Assembly: GCA_023430845.1 (NCBI GenBank)
Contig: JAEYYJ010000067.1
Coordinates: forward strand, 1-5,304
Direction of reading: 5' to 3'
DNA: 5,304 nucleotides
DNA from: Pseudomonadota bacterium
GTDB lineage: Bacteria > Pseudomonadota > Alphaproteobacteria > Rhizobiales > Hyphomicrobiaceae
Part shown: positions 1 through 5,304 of the stretch, one piece after another
How positions within the stretch are numbered: position 1 is the first letter of the stretch
Layout of the letters: each line of letters begins with the position of its first letter
Made by a program: the position numbers and the translations under genes
The notes under the pieces: generated by a model
What the model was told of the DNA's origin: nothing
The model's database searches: none
Seen by the model: the letters and a program-made list of their open reading frames with translations, nothing else

Positions 1-564
1 GATGACATGATGCGCCGCGTCGGCCTCGATCCCGAGTTGAAACGCCGCTATCCGCACCAGTTCTCCGGCGGACAGCGAAGCCGTATCGGCATTGCGCGCG
101 CCCTCGCCGTCAATCCCGAGTTCCTCGTCTGTGACGAGGCCATCGCCGCGCTGGACGTTTCAATTCAGGCTCAGATCATCAACCTCTTCATGGATCTGAG
201 ATCCGAGTTCGATCTGACATATCTTTTTATCAGTCACGATCTCGGCGTCGTTCAGCACATCACTGACCGGGTGGTGATCATGTACCTCGGCCGCGTGGTC
301 GAGGCGGCATCGACCGAAACGCTGTTCGCCGGCCCCAATCACCCCTATGCGCAAGCGCTCCTGGCGGAAGTGCCGCGCATTTCGACCGAGAAGCGGTCAT
401 TCCACCCGATCAAGGGCGAGATTCCCTCGCCCCTCAACCCGCCGAGCGGCTGTCATTTCCACCCACGCTGCCCGCACGCCTTCGAGCGCTGTCGCAATGA
501 AGTGCCAGTGCTCAAAGAAATCGCACCGGCGCGTTATTCCGCCTGTCATCTAAACGACGGCTGA
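1..564 (+). CDS. Oligopeptide/dipeptide ABC transporter ATP-binding protein, C-terminal part (5' truncated by window)
   Basis: ATPase subunit of an Opp/Dpp-type importer; it hydrolyses ATP on the cytoplasmic face to drive uptake of peptides or similar solutes. The frame is open from base 1, so the Walker A half lies outside. In the 187 visible residues I see the ABC signature FSGGQ (21-25), Walker B ending LVCDE (42-46), the D-loop ALD (50-52) and the H-loop His79 in FISHDLG. The tail from about residue 113 (HPYAQALL) is the oligopeptide-transporter C-terminal extension. It carries four cysteines (151, 157, 164, 182) in the GCxFxPRC...C...C arrangement, which has been linked to an iron-sulfur cluster in an actinobacterial Opp ATPase. 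The Walker B/D-loop segment reads DEAIAALDVS instead of the commoner DEPxSALDVS. As the last gene of its block it is probably the OppF/DppF-like subunit, but OppD-like cannot be excluded. The substrate cannot be told from the sequence. Confidence 0.95.
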   Translation, partial: DDMMRRVGLDPELKRRYPHQFSGGQRSRIGIARALAVNPEFLVCDEAIAALDVSIQAQIINLFMDLRSEFDLTYLFISHDLGVVQHITDRVVIMYLGRVVEAASTETLFAGPNHPYAQALLAEVPRISTEKRSFHPIKGEIPSPLNPPSGCHFHPRCPHAFERCRNEVPVLKEIAPARYSACHLNDG

Positions 565-584
565 CGTGTATGTTGCCCGGGCGG

Positions 585-605
585 CTGCGGGGCGGGGCCC
601 CGCGG
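585..605 (+). terminator. Strong GC hairpin downstream of the ABC ATPase gene (possible terminator)
   Basis: Bases 585-592 pair with 598-605 as an 8-bp stem (seven Watson-Crick pairs and one G-U) around a 5-base loop. Alternatively, 592-603 is a perfect 12-bp palindrome (GCGGGGCCCCGC). It lies 20 bases after the stop codon of the ABC gene. No U-run follows, only TGTTG, so it is not a textbook intrinsic terminator. It could end or slow transcription, or protect the 3' end of the transporter message. Confidence 0.4.
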
Positions 606-609
606 TGTT

Positions 610-628
610 GGCCGGCGCACGTCCGGCC
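610..628 (+). repeat. Second GC-rich inverted repeat in the same intergenic gap
   Basis: GGCCGG (610-615) and CCGGCC (623-628) form a perfect 6-bp stem with a 7-base loop, starting 4 bases after the preceding hairpin. With that hairpin it fills the centre of the 102-bp gap between the ABC ATPase and the phosphoesterase. It may be a second half of a terminator or a leader structure for the downstream gene. I see no convincing -35/-10 pair in the gap. Confidence 0.35.
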
Positions 629-666
629 GCTCGACGCGTTCATGTCCTGTTTCGTCGGGGGGTGGG

Positions 667-2940
667 ATGGTAGAAAAGACACCGATCGAAAAGCTCAACA
701 GCGGCGAGATGCCCGGCCTCGTCGGCTGGTACGAGCCGCGCCTCCTCGCACGCGTCGGCGTGCGCACGATCATCTCGTCGGTCTTCGGTCAATATGCCGA
801 CCAACGCCTCATCCAGGCCGCGACGGACGTCGCGCCGGTCGAGACGATCATCAATCGCTACAATTACTCCGACATTCGCAGCGACGATCCGGACCGTCGC
901 GTCGCGCTCGGCGAGAACGGCTCATTCTGGATCGACTACATCGCCGACATCGGCGATGGCTTCGACCAGACGTACACCACCGCCTACCTGCTCGCGCAGC
1001 CGCAGCTCAAGATCAAGGACGTGGACGAGCCGCTGACCGCTGGCTCCATCCTCATCATGGGCGGCGACCAGTGCTATCCGCAGGCAACCCGCGAGGAATA
1101 CAAGCTTCGCCTGCAGACGCCGTACGATTGGGCCTACAATGTGCCGACGGCCGAGCGGAAGCTGTTCGCCATTCCGGGCAATCACGACTGGTACGATGGC
1201 CTTTCGGCGTTCGACAGCCTCTTCTGCTCGGCGCGCGATCGCATGTCGCAGCAGAACGGCAACAAGATCGGTGGCTGGCAGTGCAAGCAGCATCGCAGCT
1301 ATTGGGCGATCGAGCTGCCGTACCGCTGGTGGATCTGGGGTTGCGACATCCAGTTCTCGCAGTATCTCGACATCTCGCAGGTCAACTACTTCGAAGCGAT
1401 CGCCGGGCTCATGGGCCCGGGCGACAACCTCATCATCTGCATTGCTCAGCCGACCTGGATGATTGCGGACGAGCAGGGCTTCGACGAGGACAGCAATTTC
1501 TTCAAGATCACATCAATCGCGCGCCGCAGGGGCATCAACATCTGCGCTGTCATTGCCGGCGACTGGCACCACTACAATCGCTATTACGCACCCGGCATCG
1601 ACGTGCATCTGTTCACGTCTGGCGGCGGCGGATCGTTCCTCCACCCGACGCACACGCTGAAGAACGAGATTTCCATCACGTGGCCCAACCCCAACGTCGC
1701 GACACCCGAGGGCCTCGAGACGAAGTTCCAGCCCGAGCCGGGCGTGACGTCCGAGCGTCAGGATATTCGCCTGAAGAACAACACGCCGCACGCTGCGGAA
1801 TCCGAGGCCACCGCCGCGACCGAGAAACCGTCACGGCGCGAGGCTCGCCGAAAGCGCGCACGCGAGCGTACGGCCAAAGTCTATCCGAGCAAGACGACAA
1901 GCTTCCTGCTCAGTCTCAAGGGGTTGTTTTTCCCCCTCACGAACTACTTCTTCGGTGTCGGCATCGGTTTCATCTACTGGATGATCACCTGGCAGTTCTA
2001 TTCGATCGCGAGCCAGCACAACATTTCGAACGGCCAGATCGATGTCGTCACGCCGGAGACGTTCTGGGGGCTCGTAGCGTACATGCCGCTCTATCTCGTC
2101 CAAGGGCTGCTGGTCTCCATATCGCTGGTTGCGATGATGGGCGGGCTTTGGATACTTCTGTGCTGGTACGTGGATTCGGTCGAGCGACCGCGGTGGAAGC
2201 ACTATCTCGTCAAGTTGCTGGTCGGCAGTGTGCACTTCCTCGCGCATGTGTTCGCGATGTTCACGATCGGGCTTGCACTCGTCCTCTTCCACAACGAGAT
2301 CACGCCCACCATCAAGACGCAGGTCGACAAGATCTGGCAGGATCGCGCGCAGCAACCCGATATCGTGCGCGACGTCATCACTGAGACGCTCGAACCGATC
2401 ACGCGCCAAGCCGTCGAGCAGCGCCAGATCATCGAGCGCGAGGATCTCGCGCGTCGAAGTGGCCGCTCTATCCAGTATCCGAGCAACAGGGAGTTACCGC
2501 CCCTGCGTCCGATCATGGAGGCTGTAGAGCCGACGGGTGAAGAGGGCGGAGGCCTGCCGTACAAGGAAGTGCGCCAGATCGTCGGCTTCGTAATGTACCC
2601 GATAGAGATGATTTTCATCGGCGGCTTCATCGGCGCATTCATCTGGGGGCTATACTGGGTGCTGGCGGGCTGTCTCATGCGCATGCACACGGAGGATGCC
2701 TTCGCAGCGCTGCGGATCGGCGACTATCGCAACTTCCTGCGCATGAAATTCGAGCCGGACAAGGTGACAGTCTATCCAATCGCGCTCGACCGTACGCCGC
2801 CGCGCAGCTTCTGGATGGCGCCCCCGCGTGACAAGACGCCGCCGCCGAACAATCCGCAGCTCGTGGGGACGAGCACCCTGCCGATCAAGCTCATCGAGGA
2901 GCCGATCGTGATTTACTCGGTCTCGGAGTATCATCCGTAG
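667..2940 (+). CDS. Membrane-anchored calcineurin-like metallophosphoesterase of unknown function
   Basis: A 757-residue protein in two halves. Residues 1-340 are a metallophosphoesterase domain with motifs in the right order: DIGDGFD (94-100), GGDQCYP (132-138), GNHDWYDG (171-178) and AGDWHHY (297-303), followed by a glycine run (319-322). GDxxY (Asp134, Tyr137) and D-x-G (Asp94, Gly96) resemble purple acid phosphatases. No signal peptide is visible, so this half is probably cytoplasmic. A basic linker (389-408) precedes hydrophobic stretches at about 421-447, 466-501, 514-541 and 637-671. A charged, probably helical loop (542-636) and a soluble tail (672-757) complete it. The motif IV histidine expected near 258-264 (CIAQPTW) appears absent, and Asp299 replaces the first motif V histidine. 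ATG 667 is the first start codon in frame; it lacks a classic Shine-Dalgarno and has a G-run at 657-662. Met15 (709) is an alternative start. The substrate is unknown. I recall similar uncharacterised bacterial proteins with this layout, so it is a family and not an orphan. Confidence 0.88.
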   Translation: MVEKTPIEKLNSGEMPGLVGWYEPRLLARVGVRTIISSVFGQYADQRLIQAATDVAPVETIINRYNYSDIRSDDPDRRVALGENGSFWIDYIADIGDGFDQTYTTAYLLAQPQLKIKDVDEPLTAGSILIMGGDQCYPQATREEYKLRLQTPYDWAYNVPTAERKLFAIPGNHDWYDGLSAFDSLFCSARDRMSQQNGNKIGGWQCKQHRSYWAIELPYRWWIWGCDIQFSQYLDISQVNYFEAIAGLMGPGDNLIICIAQPTWMIADEQGFDEDSNFFKITSIARRRGINICAVIAGDWHHYNRYYAPGIDVHLFTSGGGGSFLHPTHTLKNEISITWPNPNVATPEGLETKFQPEPGVTSERQDIRLKNNTPHAAESEATAATEKPSRREARRKRARERTAKVYPSKTTSFLLSLKGLFFPLTNYFFGVGIGFIYWMITWQFYSIASQHNISNGQIDVVTPETFWGLVAYMPLYLVQGLLVSISLVAMMGGLWILLCWYVDSVERPRWKHYLVKLLVGSVHFLAHVFAMFTIGLALVLFHNEITPTIKTQVDKIWQDRAQQPDIVRDVITETLEPITRQAVEQRQIIEREDLARRSGRSIQYPSNRELPPLRPIMEAVEPTGEEGGGLPYKEVRQIVGFVMYPIEMIFIGGFIGAFIWGLYWVLAGCLMRMHTEDAFAALRIGDYRNFLRMKFEPDKVTVYPIALDRTPPRSFWMAPPRDKTPPPNNPQLVGTSTLPIKLIEEPIVIYSVSEYHP

Positions 2941-2965
2941 TTCCGATCGGCCGAACGGCATCAAC

Positions 2966-2970
2966 AGGAG
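2966..2970 (+). promoter_or_regulatory. Shine-Dalgarno for the lyase gene
   Basis: AGGAG lies 6 bases before ATG 2977, a near-ideal site. It fixes the start of the lyase at 2977 over the internal in-frame Met15. The site sits in the 36-bp gap after the phosphoesterase stop. That gap is too short to hold an obvious separate promoter, so co-transcription of the two genes is likely. Confidence 0.8.
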
Positions 2971-2976
2971 CCCGCA

Positions 2977-3891
2977 ATGACGACATGGCTCGAACCGCAG
3001 GGCGGCACGGGAGAGCGCATGGGCGAGCGGCTTCGTCAGCGTCTGGCGGCCGGGGGTATCGTGCGTGCCCCAGGCGCTCATGACGCCATGGCCGGCCTCA
3101 TCGCGCGCGAAGCCGGTTTCGGCGTGCTTTATGTTTCGGGGGCCGCGGTGACTGCGAGCCGGGGGCTTCCCGACCTCGGCGTGCTCACCATGGAGGAGTT
3201 GACCGGCACCGTGCGCGCAATCGCTCGTGCGACCGGCCTGCCGCTGATCGTCGACGGCGATACGGGATATGGCGAGGCACTCAATGCCATGCGACTCGTG
3301 CGCGAACTCGAGGACGCGGGCGCCGCAGCGGTCCACATCGAGGATCAGATCCTGCCGAAGAAGTGCGGCCACCTGAACGACAAGACCATCATTCCGACCG
3401 AGCAGATGGCTGCCAAAATCGCGGCTGCACGCAAGGCGCGTCGTCATCTCACGATCATTGCGCGGACGGATGCGGCAGCTTCGGAAGGCCTTCAAGGTGC
3501 GATCGCGCGGGCGCGGGCTTATGCGGCGGCTGGCGCCGATGTGGTGTTTCCGGATGCACTGACGAGCCTCGAACAGATCCAGGCCTTCGCCTCGGCCGTG
3601 CCGGTGCCGACGATGATCAACATGACGGAGTTCGGTCGCACGCCGCTGATCGATGCAGCGACACTCGAGGCGGCGGGCGTGCGCATTGTCATCTGGCCGG
3701 TTTCATCGCTGCGCATTGCGGCGCAGGCCATGGAGACGTTCTTTGCTGATCTCGCACGTGACGGCACGACCGCACCGCAGCTCGACAAGATGCAGACGCG
3801 CAAGCGCCTGTACGAGCTGATCCGCTATCACGACTACGAGGCGCTCGATGCATCGATTGTCAAGAGCATCGCTCCGGAGCAGCCGGGTTAG
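2977..3891 (+). CDS. Isocitrate lyase/PEP mutase superfamily protein, methylisocitrate lyase-like
   Basis: A 304-residue TIM-barrel enzyme, close to the usual length of PrpB (about 295). Visible landmarks are YVSGA (52-56), LPDLG (64-68), the metal-binding VDGDTGYG (92-99, Asp93 and Asp95), IEDQ (121-124), the catalytic-cysteine loop KKCGH (128-132), ARTDA (162-166) and MTEFG (216-220). The C-terminal MQTR...LYE (272-280) also matches PrpB. The KKCGH cysteine marks C-C bond lyases of the superfamily (isocitrate or methylisocitrate lyase) and argues against PEP mutase and against oxaloacetate decarboxylase. The likely reaction is retro-aldol cleavage of a 2-methylisocitrate-like acid to pyruvate plus a C4 acid. 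The position usually Glu in FPEA is Asp193 here. No other propionate-pathway gene (prpC, prpD) is in the window, so the exact substrate stays open. Many relatives are labelled carboxyvinyl-carboxyphosphonate phosphonomutase, which the motifs do not support. It ends 4 bp from the convergent Smr gene. Confidence 0.9.
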   Translation: MTTWLEPQGGTGERMGERLRQRLAAGGIVRAPGAHDAMAGLIAREAGFGVLYVSGAAVTASRGLPDLGVLTMEELTGTVRAIARATGLPLIVDGDTGYGEALNAMRLVRELEDAGAAAVHIEDQILPKKCGHLNDKTIIPTEQMAAKIAAARKARRHLTIIARTDAAASEGLQGAIARARAYAAAGADVVFPDALTSLEQIQAFASAVPVPTMINMTEFGRTPLIDAATLEAAGVRIVIWPVSSLRIAAQAMETFFADLARDGTTAPQLDKMQTRKRLYELIRYHDYEALDASIVKSIAPEQPG

Positions 3892-3897
3892 CTGCTC
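3877..3897. terminator. Inverted repeat spanning both convergent stop codons (candidate bidirectional terminator)
   Basis: GAGCAGC (3877-3883) and GCTGCTC (3891-3897) are a perfect 7-bp inverted repeat with a 7-base loop. The TAG of the + strand lyase (3889-3891) and most of the TGA of the - strand Smr gene (3898-3896) lie inside it. A second perfect palindrome, GCTCCGGAGC, sits at 3871-3880 and overlaps the left arm. No T-run follows on either strand, so intrinsic termination is uncertain. The placement between converging genes is what suggests a role for both. Confidence 0.4.
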
Positions 3898-4570
3898 AGC
3901 CGCCGCGCATCTTGCGCAGGTGAATGTACAGCGCCCCGCTGCCACCATGGCGGACGTGTGCCGGTGCGATGCCGGCGACGCAATCGCGCAGCTCCGGTGC
4001 TTCGAGCCATAACGGAACACTGCGGCGCAGCACGCCCCGCTCGGTGCGCCCGGAAGCATTGTGTCCGCCATCGGTATCGCGTTCTGCGCCCTTGCCCGTG
4101 ATCACGAGAACGGTGCGCAAGCCATCGGCGCGGGCGCGGAGCAGGAATGTGCGCAGGCGGCGCTCGGCATTGGCTTGCGTGAGGCCATGTAAATCCAGAC
4201 GCGCGTCGATCTCGACATGACCTCGGGCAATACGGCGTGCCGTGCGCCGCTCGATGGCGACGAGCGGTGGCGGCGCTTTCGGCAAGGGAGCGCGCTGCCG
4301 CTGAGGCGGCGGTGGCGTACGTGCAGCGTTCGGGCCCGCGCCGGGCTTGGGTAATGGGGGGACTCGAATGGGTGAAGGCTCGGACTTCGGCTTCATCTCA
4401 TCGGGAGGTCCGACGTCGGGCACGCGCGCCTTGGCCTTCTTGAGCGGCGTTACCGAGCTTGCGGTATGACGCCAGAGCGCCAGATCCTCAGGCGATGTGC
4501 CGCCTTTCGCAGATTTACGTTTGCTCGGGCCAGTGCTCACATCACGGCCGTACGGCGGCCGCTTCGTCAT
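3896..4570 (-). CDS. Smr domain (MutS2 C-terminal-type) protein
   Basis: A 224-residue protein with a C-terminal Smr domain, a fold associated with nucleic-acid binding and, in several members, nuclease activity. Domain landmarks are LDLHG (125-129), VITGKG (156-161), GVLRRSVPLWL (179-189) and HGGSGALY (208-215), all in the standard order. The N-terminal part has the SPEDLALW segment (26-33) that I associate with alphaproteobacterial stand-alone Smr proteins. A proline- and lysine-rich, probably disordered linker (about 43-105) follows. There is no MutS ATPase, so this is not MutS2. The ATG (4570-4568) overlaps the mltA stop as ATGA, and a weak AGG (4580-4578) lies 7 bases upstream, so translation is probably coupled to mltA. 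The biological role of stand-alone Smr proteins in this group is not settled; a part in RNA or DNA processing is inferred from the fold only. Confidence 0.93.
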   Translation of the reverse strand: MTKRPPYGRDVSTGPSKRKSAKGGTSPEDLALWRHTASSVTPLKKAKARVPDVGPPDEMKPKSEPSPIRVPPLPKPGAGPNAARTPPPPQRQRAPLPKAPPPLVAIERRTARRIARGHVEIDARLDLHGLTQANAERRLRTFLLRARADGLRTVLVITGKGAERDTDGGHNASGRTERGVLRRSVPLWLEAPELRDCVAGIAPAHVRHGGSGALYIHLRKMRGG

Positions 4571-5304
4571 TGCTTTGCCTGGCGCGAACGGCCACTGCCT
4601 TTGGTGCCAGCCTCGATCGCCGCTGCGCCCCGCGGCAGAAGGACGAAGAAGCGGCCGGGATGCTTGGTGATGCCGGCGAGCTTGCCCGCTTTGTCACCCG
4701 AGCCGAAATAGATGTCGCCGCGCTCCGGGCCGCGGATGGCCGATCCGACATCGTGCGCGATCATCAGGCGATGAAAGCCGCCGTCGCTCTTCGTGCGCGA
4801 GGCGTGTGTGAGCGCGGGCGAGGAGACATAGACAGGGGTGCCAATAGCATGCGTTCCGGCATCGACGGCGAGGCTGCGACCGGCAACGAGCGGGATCGAG
4901 AGCACGCCGAGCGGCCCTTGGGCTTCGTCACCCTCAAGCTCGCGGAAAAAAACGAAGGATTCGTTCTGCTGCATGACATGGCGGCCGCGATCGGGATCCG
5001 CACGCAGCCAGCGACCGAGCGCCTGCATGGTGATCTTGTCGGCGGCGAGGATGTTGTTGTCGATCAGGTATCGCCCGATGGATGTATAGGGGTGCCCGTT
5101 CTTCCCATCATAGTGCACACGCACCATCGAGCCGTCCGTAAGACGGATGCGGCCAGAGCCCTGGATGTGCATGAAGAAGGTTTCGACGGCATCCGCGAGA
5201 TAGAGAAGCTCGAGATTCTTGCCGCCAAGCGCGCCTGCCTCGATCTCCGCGCGCGTCGAATAAGGCTCGGTTCCAGTCGAGGTCTTTCGCGCGTGGGTGA
5301 GCTG
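4567..5304 (-). CDS. mltA: Membrane-bound lytic murein transglycosylase A, C-terminal part (5' truncated by window)
   Basis: MltA cleaves the MurNAc-GlcNAc bond of peptidoglycan and forms 1,6-anhydro ends, acting in the periplasm. The frame is open from base 5304, giving 245 visible residues; the signal or lipobox region and first domain start lie outside. The MltA domain is recognisable from YSTRAEIE (15-22), FFMHIQGSGR (43-52), NGHPYTSIGR (69-78) and GPLGVLSIPL (130-139). The C-terminal 3D domain reads RLMIAHDVGSAIRG (179-192) then GDIYFGSGD (196-204). Asp185 and Asp197 correspond to the conserved aspartates, the second being the proposed catalytic acid (Asp308 in Escherichia coli). The protein ends with a short basic tail. 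ATG 5172 lies inside the conserved FFMHIQGSG motif and is not the true start. The stop codon overlaps the Smr start by 4 bases. The missing upstream genes in this order would be expected to be Tim44-like, FxsA and SecB. Confidence 0.96.
   Translation of the reverse strand, partial: QLTHARKTSTGTEPYSTRAEIEAGALGGKNLELLYLADAVETFFMHIQGSGRIRLTDGSMVRVHYDGKNGHPYTSIGRYLIDNNILAADKITMQALGRWLRADPDRGRHVMQQNESFVFFRELEGDEAQGPLGVLSIPLVAGRSLAVDAGTHAIGTPVYVSSPALTHASRTKSDGGFHRLMIAHDVGSAIRGPERGDIYFGSGDKAGKLAGITKHPGRFFVLLPRGAAAIEAGTKGSGRSRQAKQ

Noticed and set aside
562..669. Read-through fusion of the ABC ATPase with the phosphoesterase, since no in-frame stop lies between them
   Set aside because: The TGA is at the normal end of the ABC family and the intervening 34 codons are low-complexity and hairpin-forming; an open frame over 102 bp of GC-rich DNA is expected by chance.
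570..2384. 604-codon open frame on the + strand overlapping the phosphoesterase
   Set aside because: Its product is Arg/His/Ala-rich with no recognisable domain. It is a shadow of the real gene in high-GC DNA, and the competing frame at 667-2940 has clear motifs.
1831..2409. 192-codon open frame on the - strand inside the phosphoesterase
   Set aside because: It is rich in Arg, Asp and Glu, as expected from the complement of GC-biased codons, and has no recognisable family.
2943..2950. CCGATCGG palindrome between phosphoesterase and lyase
   Set aside because: An 8-bp palindrome is common in this base composition, and no larger operator or terminator can be built around it.
2650..3495. 281-codon open frame on the - strand across the phosphoesterase end and the lyase
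   Set aside because: It is antisense to two well-supported genes and has no domain or ribosome site.
2977..3891. Phosphonate biosynthesis (PEP mutase) as the role of the lyase
   Set aside because: The KKCGH cysteine loop is typical of C-C lyases and not PEP mutase, and no phosphonate gene is nearby.
4567..5172. A 201-residue MltA beginning at the ATG at 5172
   Set aside because: The frame is open to the window edge, and the 44 residues before this ATG contain conserved MltA sequence (TRAEIE, LLYLADAVETFF), so that ATG is internal.

Overview
The window is GC-rich, densely coded bacterial chromosome. It most likely comes from an alphaproteobacterium of the Hyphomicrobiales (Rhizobiales) type. 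The evidence is the gene types, the strong G/C third-position bias, and an mltA gene overlapping a Smr-domain gene, a pairing I recall from the SecB/FxsA/Tim44-like/MltA/Smr neighbourhood of that order. The placement is inference; there is no rRNA or tRNA here to fix it.

Layout. On the + strand, positions 1-564 are the 3' end of an oligopeptide/dipeptide-type ABC transporter ATPase. A 102-bp gap with two strong adjacent hairpins follows. Then come a 757-residue membrane-anchored calcineurin-like metallophosphoesterase of unknown function (667-2940) and, 36 bp further on, a methylisocitrate lyase-like enzyme of the isocitrate lyase/PEP mutase superfamily (2977-3891). On the - strand are the 3' part of mltA, a lytic murein transglycosylase (4567-5304, running off the right edge), and a Smr-domain protein (3896-4570) whose ATG overlaps the mltA stop codon as ATGA. 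The + and - blocks converge with only 4 bp between stop codons, and a perfect 7-bp inverted repeat covers both stops.

How the genes relate. The ABC ATPase closes a peptide-uptake operon that lies mostly to the left. The phosphoesterase and lyase may be co-transcribed, but no shared pathway can be read from the sequence. The mltA-smr pair looks translationally coupled; MltA acts on peptidoglycan and Smr domains act on nucleic acids, so their pairing is probably conserved synteny rather than one pathway.

The least explained object is the phosphoesterase. It combines purple-acid-phosphatase-like motifs (D-x-G, GDxxY, GNHD) with an apparent lack of the usual motif IV histidine, an Asp in place of the first motif V histidine, and a multi-pass membrane C-terminal half. 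I see no CRISPR array, transposon, integrase, phage gene or toxin-antitoxin pair. Apart from the phosphoesterase, the window reads as ordinary chromosomal housekeeping and metabolism.
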